This document shows, in pieces, positions 19,565-33,255 of a stretch of 64,000 nt of DNA. The stretch is from Pneumocystis sp. 'macacae' (Eukaryota > Ascomycota > Pneumocystomycetes > Pneumocystales > Pneumocystaceae): contig CM030730.1 of NCBI GenBank assembly GCA_018127085.1, positions 399,501 to 463,500 on the forward strand, given 5' to 3'. The position numbers and the translations under genes are program-made. Each line of letters opens with the position of its first letter. The stretch's first letter is position 1. Below the pieces are notes generated by a model. The model was given only the letters and a program-made list of their open reading frames with translations, was not told the DNA's origin and searched no databases.

Positions 19565-20768
19565 ATGTATATTTTTCGTGAAAAAAAGAATAATCTTCTT
19601 CCATTTAGCACAATTTTATCACGTGAGACTTCTCATATGTTAAATTCACCTAGATCCAAGCAGGAATCTGTTTCAGAAATAGAGAATGATGATGATGATG
19701 AATGGGAGCAGAGTTATTTGAATAGAATTAGTCACAATTATGAATATTATTCAAAAACTGATCAGCATCTAACAAAAACATCTTGTCTTCAATATCGGCA
19801 GCGTATAAATGATTTCGAAAAAAAGCGCCAGAATTTGACACCAAGGAGTCTTTTTAATGAAGCAATTACAAACACAATTGAAGAAGGTGAAGAAGTTCTT
19901 CAGCTTTCGTATGTTTTGTGTCTTTTTTTGGTCTTTTTATATATTGATGGATTTAGAGGATGTAATATTGTTGAAATTCCAGAAAACATTTCACAATTAA
20001 GAAGTCTTGTTACGAAGCTTGATCCTGAAGTTGAAAAGCCGTTGACTCCTCATTTAAAAATATTTTTATCTGGAAATTTTATTTATAAACTCCCTAGTGG
20101 TCTTTTTGATCTTTTTACACTCACTGTTTTATCTCTCCGTTAGTATTTAGTTCTAATCTATCTTAGTGCTGACATCGTTATAGGAAACAATAAATTAGTA
20201 ACTATACCACCTTCAATCGGTCGCTTGGTGAATTTGGTTGAGTTGAATTTGGGCCAGAATAAACTTGTAAATTTTTTATAAAGTAAAATAGATAATTTAT
20301 TTTTTATAGGCTTATTTTCCATCAACATTACTTTTGCTTAGGAAATTGCAGATTTTGTCAATATCGCCGAATCCTTTAAAAGAATGTCCAATTCCTTTAT
20401 CTCAGACCTCATTTCAGACTCTCGTATTGCCTATCATTCGTTATTCGTGTATAGATATAATAAAAACAAACTCAAATGTTCCTAAACTTCTTGAACTTAC
20501 ATCCAGGATGATTGCGTCTTCTTCAATTGCTGAATTAGATCTTCAAAGATGGGAAACGAAGTTTTGTCTTACTTCAAAGGTTAGAGAAGCATACGAAGCT
20601 GGGAAATATCATATATCTTGTGAAGTGTGTGGAAATTCTATGGTTGAGTCAGTTGTAGATGTATTTGAATGGTGGGATGGTTTTGTTGGTACATGGTCTC
20701 TTCCAATAAAAAGAAAAATATGCAGCTTGTTATGTCTTAAAAACATTCCACAAATTGAAATGCAATAA
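19565..20768 (+). CDS. Leucine-rich-repeat protein with C-terminal Cys module
   Basis: Starts MYIFREKKNNLLPFSTILS with an acidic linker (ENDDDDEWEQ). The LRR part is split by three introns (about 19906-19955, 20143-20185 and 20268-20310). Repeats read GCNIVEIPENISQL, LKIFLSGNFIYKLPSGLFDL, NNKLVTIPPSIGRLVNLVEL, LGQNKL and FPSTLLLLRKLQILSISPNP. A C-terminal part with RWETKFCLTSKVREAYEAGK, then CEVCGNSMVESVVDVFEWWD and LCLKNIPQ follows; two Cys pairs could bind metal. I do not recognise a named orthologue. Similar LRR plus Cys-tail proteins of unknown role occur in fungi. It is cytosolic or nuclear by lack of a signal peptide. Confidence 0.75.
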
Positions 20769-20932
20769 TTAGTAAATACTATATAAAATCTATGGATATG
20801 TATTTTCATGGTTTTTCTGGAATATATTTTAAAATATAGCTATAACCTTTAATAGATAGAACATTTTACAAAAAATGTAATATTATAATATATTAAATAA
20901 CAGGAATGCAATGTAAAATATACACAGCATTA

Positions 20933-22489
20933 TGCACTAAGTTTTACTTGCATTTCTTCTTTCAAAATCATTTGTCTAACTTTTTCAATTTTTTCTAGTA
21001 AGCTACTAATATTCCAACTCCATTCATTTAATATTACATTGACACTTTTTGGTTTCATGAAGCTAACTGTTCGCGCAGGACGATCGATTCGTGCATAAAT
21101 AACACCTGAAGTAACTAAATTTGATAAATATTCTTCTGTTTCTTTCTCATCTAAATCAAGAAGCATATTTAATCGGTTTAATCGAATCCTTAAATAATAT
21201 TTAGATACAACACGAATATTCTAATAATATCAAAAAAATCTATAAATAAAAAAATATTTACATGCTCGATAATTCGTTTTTTTAATTCTGACCATCGTTT
21301 TTTACCTTTTTCATCGTTGAGATCAAAAACAGAAGTTTTACACAAAACTTTGCCATAAACCTCTTCAATTTTTGGCCATCTCATTAGTTCCATTTTTATA
21401 AAATATTTTATAAGCTCATAATGAACTGGAAGTGATGGTAATCGAGGATCTGTTAATGTATGATGTAAAAGATCCGATTGTTCATTGCCGTAAGGTGAAA
21501 TAATAATAAAATAAACAACATTTTGTAAAACCTGAATATTTTAATTCCCAAAAAAATAGATTTATTTCTACATACATCCTTCCATTTAGATTCATCTTCA
21601 ATAATATTAGGTGTATTATAGACTGCTCTATAATACTTGCAGACCTCAAGATAATTATCTTCATATAGACCAATACGGATAAGCAATTCATAGTATTTTA
21701 ATTTCAAATCCTCGACACCCTCCTCTTGAAAATATTTGGTAGATATTTTACGAGAAATGATGGATGCCAAATTATAATCCGATTTAGCTAAACAAAGCCT
21801 AATCTGTTCAAGAATAAAATCAATCTTTTCTCGTTTGTCAATGGATCCAAATGTCTCTATTTTTAAGTCACAAAGCAACTCTGCCGCTTCTTGTATATTA
21901 TTTTGCTGTTCTTTAATTTTTGCCAATTCTCTGGTTAAAAATACTCTTTCTGCTTCAAGAAAAATCTAATATTAGGCATTTAGTATTTATATATAAATAA
22001 TGCAATCTTTCTTAAAACCTTTCCTTCTGTAACGTTACACAGAGATGTTAAACATTCTTGCTTAATAGCAAGAGTTGGAAGAGAATCAAGAGTTTTGATA
22101 GCTTCTTGAACCATATCAACAATGCTTTTTTTTAGCTGTCCATGCCTTTTCGACATCAATTGAACTTGTTCGCACATTAGAATCCATTCATTTGCATTTT
22201 TACACAACTGGACAATCAAAACTAATAATCTTGAAGTTGATGCAACATCAGATGCCTGTTTGTTGCTAATATTAAATTTATAATATATAGAATTAGTATT
22301 ACTTTTCGTGTTTTTTTTTCTAATAAAGACAATTTTTCAAGAGCACTTGCAAGATGTTTCTGTTCTTAAAATTAACTTAAAAAGACAAGAAAAGGTATTT
22401 ACTTCTGAAAGTACTTCTATCTTTTGTATTTCATCATCTAGAATCTCTTTATAATCAAAGCTTGGCTTTTCTAACTGCCCATCCGACAT
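20933..22489 (-). CDS. RPN5: RPN5 (PSMD12), 26S proteasome lid subunit
   Basis: The start ATG at 22487-22489 gives MSDGQLEKPSFDYKEILDDE. Five or more exons follow, with KQKHLASALEKLSLLEKKTR, QASDVASTSRLL and DSLPTLAIKQECLTSLCNVT. Then EAERVFLTRELAKIKEQQNN, TYGSIDKREKIDFILEQ-type segments, RKISTKYFQEEGVEDLKLKY, QSDLLHHTLTDPRLPSLPVH, and the C-terminal PCI winged helix VVSKYYLRIRLNRLNMLLDL, YARIDRPARTVSFMKP and LNEWSWNISSLLEKI. Rpn5 is a horseshoe PCI subunit of the lid. It is divergently paired with VMA22, whose ATG is 89 bp away, so they share a short promoter. The stop lies near 20933. Confidence 0.9.
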
Positions 22490-22578
22490 GACGTTCACTT
22501 TGGAATTTTTATGTTCGTTAACGATCTCACATAACGATCAGTATACATCTCATAAATTCTAATATTTTTATATTCAAA

Positions 22579-23176
22579 ATGAATTGCAAAAAAAATATCG
22601 AGGATTTAGATAATATGTTAGTTCAATATTTTTCTTTTATAGATGATTATATTTCTTCTGTTTCTCGTCTTTCAGCTTCTTTAAAACAGGTATTTATCAA
22701 ATTTCTCTTTTATTGTTTTGACATTTTAATATTTCATAGGGTTATTTTTCTATAGCAAGAGCTAATTATCTTGATCCTTATATACATGGACGTTTTACAT
22801 CGTTACATGGATATAATAGGCCCATGAATGCTCTTTATTATGTGTATATTTATCTATTTTATCTATATTGTTTTACAGTAGCAGTGATTTAAACTCTGAC
22901 TTTAAGCTCATACGTGGTGAATCGGTTGTTACGGCTACAACAAATGAACAGTCATCGAAAAATGCTTTTGAAGACCCGTTAAATTGGTTTGGTATTTTGG
23001 TGCCACATGAGCTACGGGAAGCACAGAAATATTTTCGTGATGGTAAGAAAATTATAATTTAGTGCTTATCTACAAAAATACTAGGACTGAAAGAAGTAGC
23101 ACACATGGCTCATTTGCAAGTAATGTTACATAAACTAGAAAAGGATATTGTTTCATATAGAAAAAAAGTTTCATAA
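22579..23176 (+). CDS. VMA22: VMA22/CCDC115-like V-ATPase assembly factor
   Basis: Four exons. [20 protein letters not shown] and [13 protein letters not shown] form the N-terminal helix hairpin. [20 protein letters not shown] follows an intron. After a third exon comes the family signature [20 protein letters not shown] (compare DPLxWFGxLVPxxLRxAQ in CCDC115), then [20 protein letters not shown]. Vma22 acts at the ER with Vma12/Vma21 to assemble the Vo sector. The middle splice at 22842-22878 uses donor GTATAT and rejoins as [12 protein letters not shown]. About 145 residues. The window also holds RAV2, another V-ATPase assembly gene, 20 kb away and not in a shared operon-like unit. Confidence 0.83.
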
Positions 23177-23482
23177 TTAATAACTACATATTATGTAAAA
23201 CAGTTACTATCGTATTTCTGAATTCTTACGATATACAGCTTATTGACTATAAAAATGTATTATTTGATTAATAGCATTTAATATTTAAGATGCAATTATA
23301 AGATATAATTGCGGAAATTTCTTATATTCCAAAAATGCAGGTTTAAATAGCTTCGGATAGTTGGAAAATAATGTATGAATGATGATTGGTTTATTCTTGA
23401 CTAGGAGAAGTGGTTTCATGTTTATTTGTAGACCCCCATTGTGTACTTAACAATATTAGAATTTCTATAATACAAAAATATT
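23177..23482. other. AT-rich convergent gap
   Basis: About 300 bp between the VMA22 stop and the convergent kelch-protein stop. No gene or structured RNA is evident. Confidence 0.5.
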
Positions 23483-26400
23483 TCAATACCGTAACTGATC
23501 TAATTCGTTCGCCAATGAATCTAATGTGTCAGATGTTTTTAAAAATGGCGTATCCTTGAAAATAGTACTTTTTGTTGTATTGTCAAAACTATGTAATGTA
23601 TCATGTATATTGTTGCAATCTATAACTGCGACTTGTTCTGTTTCTTCTAAAAGTATACTATTATTTTTTAAAGAGTTCATTAAACGTATATTTATTTTAT
23701 CTAAAGTTTCAGCTTTTGGAATAATATTTTTATTGTTAGACATTTCATTTGGAAAAGTAACATGATCACTGGATATGTTTTTAAAAATTAAATTACTTTT
23801 ATCTGAAGTTATTTCTGATTCTTCAACTGTTCTTTCAAGTTCAGAAATGGTATTTTCAATAGACTCTTTGGTATTATCATAATATGTATTTTTTAAGTTG
23901 ATGTATTTTTCTTCAAGACTTTCTAACTCTTTTTCTTGTAATAAAATATTTTGATCAGTTTGCATTTCTATATATTCATTAGTTAAAGCATTATTATTCA
24001 TTTCAGAATCTTGAAGCTCATGGTTTTCAAAATTGAAAATAACAGTATTTTTATAGTTCTTCAAATTATCATTTTCTTGTTTTAAACGAGAATTCTCTGA
24101 TTTGTATTTCGAAAGCTCATCCTAAAAATTATGAATTTTCAATAAATTTAAGAGAAAAGTTATTACTTTCATACGTTTTAACATATCTCCTGTGCCTTTC
24201 ATATAATAAACTGCTGATTGATAATCGTTTTCAAGTTGTTGTAGACGTTCTTTATAATTCTGAACAGATTCTGCTAAACGACGTTCTGCATCAAGTGCTC
24301 TTTGTTCATTTGGATCGAGATTTTCTTTATTTAAGTTAGACGGGGATATATGACTATTGCTAATCTCGTTATGATTTTTATGAAGAGATACAGTATTTTT
24401 TGTATTCTCCTGATTAATTAAAGCTTCATTTTTCCCTAGATTTCCCAAACTAGGAACATTCTGATGATGAGTTATTTCAACTTCTTGTCTATGATCGACT
24501 TGTTTTAATAGTAAATCTGACTCTTCTGAGCTGTTTTTATCTAGAATATCAGGTGTCATATTAGTCCCCCGAGTTACATAAGTAACAACATTATTTTGAG
24601 AATTTTTTTGTTCTTTTAATAAAGGGTATTCCTCGAGCAAACGAGATATAGCAGATGCTTTTATATGAGCTATTTCTAAATCCTTATCTTTAGTATTTAA
24701 TAAGGTTTTCATATTTCTATGATCTTTCTTAAGGGTATCCAATTCTTTAAGTAAATCAATTATTTTATCTCTTAAATCTTGAACTTCTTTATTGGAAGTA
24801 AAATTTAAAGCTTCAAGCTGAGAAATTTTTTCTAGCGCAGCAACTAAATCTTTAACTGACTTGTTAGCTGATGATTGTAGTGCTGAATATAAAGATTTAA
24901 GGGATGTCAGTTGTTCTTGAAGCAATTTGATTTGATTATTATCCAAAAGATTTTCAGAAGATGTAGTTTCTCTAGATATTCTAAGTAATTCAAGAATTCC
25001 TTCATTCATAGCTTCTCGTGCCATATTAGCTTCCTTAGTAACATCCAACATTTTGGATTCAAGAGTAGTAATTTTCTCTTCAAGAATTTGTTTTTTATTA
25101 TTTTCTATCATAAGCTCTCTAGTAAGCTGATTTACTTTTTTTTCAAGTTCTATGCGAATTTCTTGATCTTTTTGAGATTTACTTTCTGAATTGGCAGCAC
25201 GATTCTCTGCCATTGTTATAGAAATATTAATCATTTCAATAGATTTCAAATATAACGTACTTTTTTCTTTAAGATCATTAATTTCATGTTTCAAGTTAGT
25301 ATTTTCTTGATATAATTGATTTTTCTCAAACTCTAATTCATTTTTTAAAGATATTTGCTCTTTAAGTTTTTCCTCGGCATCAATACAAGATAATCTTGTT
25401 TCATTTAATTCACTAGAAATCCGTTCATGAGCATTTTCTGCAACTTTTATTCTTTTAAGATAATTTTGATTCATATCCTCAAGCTGCTGTATTTTTCTTT
25501 GTCCTAATTCAATATCTTCAGTTAATGATGATAACTTTTTATTTAATTCTTGGCGAGCAGTTATAATATTAGACAACTTAGTGCTTAACTCTGTAATGCG
25601 AGCATTTTCGACTGTTGATAATGTCTCCGGATTAGATAAAGCAGCAAGTTTTGCTTTGTAATATGCTGCTTCTTGTAAGTAATTGTTTCTTTCAGCTTCT
25701 GCTTCTGCAATTTTTAAATTTGCTGCTTTTGTTTGTGAGAGAATTTCTAATTTAAGTAAAGTTATCTGTTTTTTAAGTGAAATAAGATTTTCTATCATAT
25801 TTTGTCGTTCAATAGAATCAAAGAATACATCTACTGATGATTTATCTAAATCTGGATTTTTTATTAGATTTAACTCCGCTTGTAATAATTCATTTTTGAT
25901 TTTAAGTTCGTCTATATTCTCATTAAATTTAAAGTGTTGAACATCCTTATTGTTTATTTGGAAATTAGTAATGTTCAAATTATGTTTTTCAATTGATTTT
26001 GTAGTTTCGACTTGACTTTCTATAATAGTTGTTATAGGACTAATAATATTAATGTTATTGTTTTCAATTCTATCTGGAATTTTCTTTGTTTCATTTGCAA
26101 TAATTATGTCAGTCGTAGGATTTTTTTCTATATTATCTGCATTAATTTTTCTTGTATCATTTGGTATAGTTTTTTTTGCTTCTTTAATAGCTGTTTTTTT
26201 TGCATCACTTACAGCAACTTTCTTTATTTGATCATAGCTTTGAGATTTCGAAAGTAGTATATCTTTAATTTTAATTAATTTTTATCTAAAAATAAAAAAG
26301 AACATACTATTTAAACTATTAGTATTAGATGATTGAAGATTAGCTGGTTCTTCTTTAGATGAATTGGTTACTCTTTTTGATCTATTATGCTTTCTAGATA

Positions 26401-27970
26401 TTCTTTGTTTATGAAATTGTTCTAATGACATAGTTTGTAAATCAGTTCGTAAAGATTCAGAGTGTTGTAATATTTTTGATGGAGTTGTAATATTAAGAGA
26501 ATTTTTAGATGTTTGTAGTTTTGACAATGATGTTGATAAAGGTTTTGAAAGCATAGGTGACAAAGGAGAAGGGGATAATAAACTTCCCGATTTTATCATT
26601 GGACTTGAAATGAGATTTGGAATAGATATCTCTGGTGGATAACGAATTTTTGCTAGAAAATATTTCAGAAATATAAAATGTTAATTAATGACTTACATGT
26701 ATCTAAAATATATATGATTGATAAATCATCCGTTTTATTTAAAGAACCTTCACCTCCAAGCACAATTATTTTTTGACCAAAACTAGTTAATGTGTGTCCT
26801 GAACGAGGAGATGGGGAAGGACCCATATTTTGAAAAATATACCATTTTGATGTTGTTATTTTAAATGCAATAAGATCACCAAGATCTGAACCATCCAAGC
26901 CACGACCACCAAAAATATAAATAATATCATCTACTAGAGAAGCAGAATGACCTTCTCTTGGTTGAGGAATGCACCCATTACATACAATTTCTTTCCATGA
27001 AAGATTTTTGTAATCAAAAACCCAAACATCATTAAACCATTGGTTGCCGTTTGTACCACCGAATCTTAAATATTAAATATCATGCATATATATGAATATA
27101 TACATACAAGTAAAGCATTTCTTGGTAAGCAATCATTATATGATTTGTACGAGCAGGAGGTAAATTTGTAGAAGGTGTTATTTGTTCCCATTTAGCATTA
27201 GGGGTATTTACTGCAGAAATTAGCTTATAATCACTAAAATATTTGTCAAATATACATGTGTCCAGATCGAAAGAAACTAGATCATTAAAAAAAAATGTTT
27301 CTGTTTGTCCACCAAAAATAACAATTTTAGTTCCAAGAATATTTAACGTATGACCATATCTTCCGCTAGGTCTTTGTCCATAAATTGTTGCTTTTGTCCA
27401 TACTTTAGATGTTGTATTTAATAAATATAAAGAGTTATCATTGATGTTGTTTTTCGATGTTTTTGTATCTCCTCCAAACACTAAAAGACATAAGAATTTT
27501 ATTTTATCTAAAAAAACCTCTACCAATGAACGCATTCCCTATAACAAGTGCAGCATGTCCTAGACGAGGACTAGGACAATCTCCTGGTGCTTGTATCTGA
27601 TATGTCATCATAGTAACTATAGTCAAATATGTTAGATAAAAAACATATAAAAAGGCTTTTAAATAAACAATAAGCAATTATATAAAAGTCCCTACTCACC
27701 TGTATCAATAACCCATAGGTCGTGCTTTACTTTCTCCTTGACAAGCCCACCGAAAATATATATATCTCCAGTCTTACTAACTGTCGAATTACTTGCATGT
27801 CCATATCTGGGAAACAGACAAGGACCAGAAAGTTTCTGTCTTGACCATGGATATGACGTTTCCTTGCTTATATATGTTGATTCAATGTTTGCAAGAGATT
27901 GAGAATAACTTTTTTGTTGAAATCCTAGCGCGTTTTTTGACTTTTTATTTTGTTTAAAAAGAAACGCCAT
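23483..27970 (-). CDS. tea1: Tea1/Kel1-type kelch-repeat, coiled-coil cell-polarity protein
   Basis: MAFLFKQNKKSKNALGFQQK begins the protein, then YPWSRQKLSGPCLFPRYGHA and DIYIFGGLVKEKVKHDLWVI, the first kelch blade. Further blades contain LVFGGDTKTSK, RPSGRYGHTLNILGTKIVIF, FGGQTETFFFNDLVSFDL, PREGHSASLVDDIIYIFGGR and PSPRSGHTLTSFGQKIIVLG, giving a six-bladed propeller (about residues 30-400). A Ser-rich linker and a coiled coil of roughly 700 residues (about 23.5-25.98 kb, Leu/Glu/Lys heptads) follow, ending LDSLANELDQLRY. This is the layout of fission yeast Tea1/Tea3 and budding yeast Kel1. These proteins ride microtubule plus ends to mark growth sites. At least six short introns interrupt the propeller. 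It is the longest coiled coil in the window. Confidence 0.87.
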
Positions 27971-28244
27971 TAATAATAACAACAAGACTATCTTTTACGT
28001 ATATGATTTTGTTTCTTGGTTGCCAAATACATTAAACCTAATTTTTTATATTTTATGGATTTTTTCCTGAACGATTGTTTTTAGAGGATTAAAAATATTA
28101 TGAAAAGAAAAAATGTTTATATTAACAAACTATTTTAAAAAATTAAATATGTAATTTTAAATGAAAATTTTCCAAGAATGCTATTTTTTTGATACAAAAT
28201 AAGCTTTATAAAACGGTTTATTGAAAAGTTGAAAAAAAAAATGT

Positions 28245-28861
28245 TTATAGTGGATTAGCAAATGAGATTGTTACTTTTACAGTTGAATTAAGGCGGGTTT
28301 GGCTTGTGATCATTTTATCCTTGTAATGAATGTCAGTAAGTTAAAATGACAATTACAAAATAAAGATTACTAGGTCGTATGGTAAAACATCGTCCACAAC
28401 TTCAATTGTGCCTGTTTCTACTTGAATATTTAGAGGAATCTGATATGATAGAATAAGTACTGCCTCAAGTGCTCGCTCAATTGCCACAGATTGCGCATAT
28501 AAAATAACAGGCTTACTCTTAGGCCTAAGGACACAATATTAATAAATTATACGTAAAATGTTTATTTTTTATACTTGGATATTAATTTATGTTTTAACTT
28601 TTTTATAATGCTTACTAAAACTGTTTTTCGAGATATAAACATTTTGTTTGAGGCGTTTATAGGATGAGGAATTGTTCTTTTACGAATAGATGCATCTAAT
28701 GTTTTATATTATATTTTTTAATTTAAAGAAGACCATATAATACCATTTAATGCTGCACGCTTTGTTGGAATATCAATTGAGTTTCTTATGCGAGTTTTTT
28801 TTGCTGATTTTGATAATTCTTGAGTTTTTTGATCTCGTTTTCGTTTAGACGTTATTTTCAT
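28245..28861 (-). CDS. POP7: POP7/Rpp20, Alba-fold subunit of RNase P/MRP
   Basis: Four exons. MKITSKRKRDQKTQELSKSA with KKTRIRNSIDIPTKRAALN is a basic N-terminus. DASIRKRTIPHPI and SRKTVLVSIIKKLKHKLI follow. The Alba core is KPVILYAQSVAIERALEAVL, then IPLNIQVETGTIEVVDDVLP, matching Rpp20 (GLGxAIxxAIxIALxLQ...TSTVELVDE). The last exon DKMITSQTRLNSTVKVTISF supplies the final strand. This exon decides the end, since reading through the preceding intron gives a premature stop. Pop7 pairs with Pop6 to bind the P3 domain of RNase MRP/P RNA. It is divergently placed from SEC21 with about 225 bp between starts. Confidence 0.82.
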
Positions 28862-29088
28862 TGTTTTAACTGTAAAAAAGTTAGAAAGCATATATAGAAT
28901 TTCTTAGAATACATATAATTTATTTTTTATTTATTTATTTTTATTTGTCTTTTAAATATTGTTTTTACATTGATTTGTTTTATGATTTATCGGTTTCGGT
29001 ACCTTTAAAAAATACCATCCAAGCGACAATTAAAACGTGAAATTTCTGCAATTTTTAATCATTAATTATAAATTAGTCTTTTTTCTTA

Positions 29089-32000
29089 ATGACTCAACTA
29101 AAGAAAGATGAAGAATTAGGTTCGTCTCTGTAATTTTTAGTAAGTTAGTTGAGTGTTTTTAGAACATATTTTTCATCACATTGATAAGACAACTGTATTA
29201 CAAGAGGCACGGATATTTAATAAATCGCCTATTAATCCTCGAGTTTGCCGCGTTTTGTTGATGAAAATAGCGTATCTTTTGCATACAGGGGATCATTTTG
29301 TGACACGTGATGCTACAGAGCTTTTTTTTGGGATAACAAAGCTTTTTCAGTACAAAGATGTATGTTTTTTTTTTAAAAATTCTCATATTTATATTTGAAA
29401 TTCTGAATAGGCATCATTGCGTCAAATGGTTTATGTGATTATTAAGGAATTGGCAAGAACGGCAGAAATAGTTATTATGATTACATCAAGTGTAATTAAA
29501 GATACAACAACGAACCCAGATGCAATATATCGCCCTAATGCGATTCGTTCGTTGTGCAGAATTGTTGATGTTGTTTTTTTGAAATATAGATTATTTTCTT
29601 ACGTTCATAGGCAACTACTGTTCCAACTGTTGAACGTGGCATTAAGGCAGCTATTATTGATAAAAACCATTCTGTATCTGCTGCTGGTCTTATTTCGTCT
29701 TATCACTTATTTCCTATTGCAAAAGATGTAATACGTAAATGGGCAAATGAAGTTTTGGAAGCACTTTCTTCAAAAACTATTGTAAATCATTCTATTATAC
29801 CATATTTGGCTAGTTCTACTCGACAAATTCAAAGTTTTATTACACAGTATCACGCATTAGGTCTACTTTACGTTATACGGAGCCATGACCGTATGGCTGT
29901 TATGAAGATGGTCCAACAGTTTACTTATCAAAATATTAGAGGATCATCTAGTGGAAACATTCAACTCAAAAATCCTTTTGCTATTGTTTTGCTCGTTAGA
30001 TATGCTTCAAAGGTTATAGAGGACGACCAGAGGTAAACTTTAAATGTTTATAGTTATTTTTTTAAGATTTTTAGTCAGCGTTATAATATGTTGAAATTAT
30101 TAGAAGAGTGGTTGCATCATAAAAATGATATAGTTAATATTGAAGTTGCGAAAATAATACTTCAATTGAGAGACGTAACTGAAGCAGAAGCCACTCCTGC
30201 AATATCTGGTCTGTATTTTTCAATATTGATTTATATTTTCTTATTTTTTAGTGCTTAAGGGGTTTTTATCTTCCCCTCGTACAATCTGTAGATTTGCTGC
30301 AATTAGAATTTTAAATAAATTTACAATGATAAAATCCCATATGGTTGGATCTTGCAATTCTGATATAGAAAGTCTTATTTCAGATTCTAATAGATCAATT
30401 GCGACATTTGCTATTACAACACTTCTTAAGACAGGAAATGAGATCAATATTGATAAATTAATGAAACAGATTCAGAGTTTTATGGGAGATATTACTGATG
30501 AATTTAAAATTATTGTTATAGAGGCTATTAGGTCACTATGTTTGAAATTTCCATCTAAGTATGCTGTTATGCTTTCATTTTTGAGTACTGCTTTAAGAGA
30601 TGAAGGAGGATATGACTTTAAAAAGTCTGTAGTTGAAGCAATGTTTGATATGATTAAATTTATTCCTGAATCTAAAGAAGAAGCGTTATCTAATCTTTGT
30701 GAATTTATTGAGGATTGTGAATTTACAAAATTAACGATTAGAATTTTGCATACACTTGGTATAGAAGGACCTTATATTAATCAGCCAACTAAATATATTC
30801 GATATATATATAATAGAATTATTTTAGAAAATGCATTAGTAAGAGCTGCTGCTGTAACTGCTTTATCAAATTTTGGTTTAGGGTTGAATAATTCTGAACT
30901 TAAGAATAATATAAAAATTTTACTTCAAAGATGCTTAGAGGATTCAGATGATGAGGTTCGGGATCGTGTTGCTTTAAATATTAGACTGTTAGAAGATAAT
31001 AATGTTTCTGGTTTTCTTAAAAATGGTATGTAAAAACTATTAATGATTTTTTTAAAATATTTAGATAATATACCTTCTCTTTCTATTTTAGAATATCAGC
31101 TTGTATATTACATTTCATCAAATTCTTTTGAAAAACAATTTGACATTTCATCTATACCAAGTATTAGTAAAGAGGAGTTAGATGCTGAATCATATAGACA
31201 AAAGATTATTGAAGTGGATTCATTATCTACATGTATGTTAACTGATACAAAAGCTCATCAAACAACTCTTAATAGCATTTTGAATGACTCTACCACTGAA
31301 TATATTAATATTCTTCGGTCTGTTCCAGAGTTTAAAGATTATGGTCCTCTTCTTAAATCTACTTTAAAACCAATAGAGTTGACTGAATCTGAGATTGAGT
31401 ATTATGTTACTGCAATTAAACACGTATTTAAAGAGCACATTGTTCTTCAGGTATACTTTTTTATGTTATTTTTTTTCTTACAAATATAGTTTGATCTTGT
31501 AAATACCCTTTCTGATACTATTTTGGAAAATATTTCAATGATTTCAGAACCTGATATTTCTGGTTTAAAAGAAGAATTTGTTGTACAGGCTCAGAAAGCA
31601 GAGCATAATTGTCCTGTCAGTATATATGTTTCATTTTTAAGAGAAGATCCTAATTCGTTTGTTACTGCAACTTTTACTAATATTTTAAAATTTACGACTA
31701 AAGAAATAGATCCAAATACAGGTGAGCTTGAAAAAGTAGGTTATGAAGATGAATATCAGGTTTATATTTCTTATTTATATTTTGATTTTATTAAATTGTT
31801 TCAGGTTGAAACTTTAGAATTATCTGTTGCAGATTATGTTTTTCCTATATATATTAATAGTTTTGGTCAAGTTTGGGATTCTTTAACTAGTAAAAATGAA
31901 GTTGTAGAAACATTTTCCCTTAGTTCAATTGCATCTATTCAAGGTTTGTATTTTAAGGAATAAATAATAATCTTATATTATTTTTTAGAAGCATGTCACA

Positions 32001-32263
32001 GGATATCAGAACAATTATCTATGCAGCCACTTGAGGGTAGCGAGACTGTTACTCATTCTTCTTTTCATACGATGAGACTCTCTGGTAAAAGCGTTGATGG
32101 TAGCAAAGTTTTGGCAATTGCGAAAATAGGTTTTATATCTATATTACTTTTTTATTTTTTTTAACTTTTAAAAGCATATACTAAAAATGAAATGACATTG
32201 AAACTCAGTGTTAGGAGTGAAGATATCGTTTTGGCTGCATTAATTGCAAATGGAATTGTATAA
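29089..32263 (+). CDS. SEC21: SEC21, COPI coat gamma subunit
   Basis: Start ATG 29089: [20 protein letters not shown], with the first 44-bp intron after codon 10. The adaptin-like helical solenoid runs [95 protein letters not shown] and [20 protein letters not shown]. It continues to [21 protein letters not shown] Ser/Lys linker and the C-terminal appendage ([20 protein letters not shown], ending [11 protein letters not shown]) follow. About 900 residues, as expected. It coats Golgi-to-ER vesicles. Around ten introns of 40-55 bp. No missing domain is seen. Confidence 0.92.
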
Positions 32264-32348
32264 ACGAGAATATTTTTGTAAAAATATCGTAGGATTTAAA
32301 TTAAATTTTCGCTAAAATCGGTTATTTGTTTTTTATCAAGATGCATTT

Positions 32349-33253
32349 TTATAGCCATTTTTGTGCTTCTTTAATTGTTTCTCGACATATTTTAGAAATT
32401 TCATAGTCATTTAATGATTCACTTTTTTTGATCGCTTGCACTAACGCAATTGTAATACCAACATGTCCACTATGTATCCATATTCTTCCATTTGATCCTA
32501 CTGCTATTTCAAATGGTATCGATGCGCCTAACGTTGATAAAAGAGGATGATTTTTGTCGAGAATTCTGTATTCAATAAGATTAATGATTATATGTTGAAT
32601 TACATACTTTTGACATAAACGTCTTGATAATCCATGAATAAGGAACCCTCCCTTTAATTCCCCAAAAATAGCGGATTTTTCATCTGTTCCATTTATACAT
32701 TCAATTTCCGGTTCTATTTCTTTATCTGCATATACTACTCGCGCGTATACCAGTGCCCCTATCTATTTTTTTAGTTTTTCCTTTCAATAGATTTTATATT
32801 TACTTGGAGATTTGGACGATTTTTTCGTGTCACATTTTCAAATGCTAATGCACCAAGTTGCCCTAGTCTTATTCCACATAGATCTACTTTATATCCCTCT
32901 GCGTGCCTAACCACTACTTGTCCTATTACTGAGTCACCTATTACAGGAGTATACTGTACATGTATTAGTAGCTTATAAAAGGCTTTATTCAATATCTTAA
33001 AACATACTTTTCGGCAATTATAATCAATGTAAAATGCCTTTTTACCAGTCTGTATGAGTTGACCTAATTGTGTAGAACGCAGTGTGTGTGAAGTACAAAA
33101 ATATGTCAAACCACGTCCAACCCGTAGTTGTGCATCATCTGATTCATCAAAGGATATATGTTCTCCTGGAAAAACCACTGGTTGATGTATATTCATTTGT
33201 GCCCGTATGACTGGATATATGTCCCAGTTATACGACGTGAACGTGTGCGCCAA
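32349..33253 (-). CDS. RRP40: RRP40, exosome cap subunit (S1/KH)
   Basis: Four exons. Two in-frame starts exist: 33253 (MAHTFTSYNWD) and 33196 (MNIHQPVVFPGEHISF). The second fits the family N-terminus better. VGRGLTYFCTSHTLRSTQLG and KKAFYIDYNCRKYTPVIGDS lead into the S1 domain (VIGQVVVRHAEGYKVDLCGI). LAFENVTRKNRPNLQ and ALVYARVVYADKEIEPEIEC follow. The KH-type C-terminus is FEIAVGSNGRIWIHSGH, with the GxNGRIW motif of Rrp40. Rrp40 caps the nine-subunit exosome ring. If the upstream ATG is used, it lies 2 bp from the PLP2 start; otherwise the shared promoter is about 60 bp. Local GC is higher than in flanking SEC21. Confidence 0.88.
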
Positions 33254-33255
33254 GA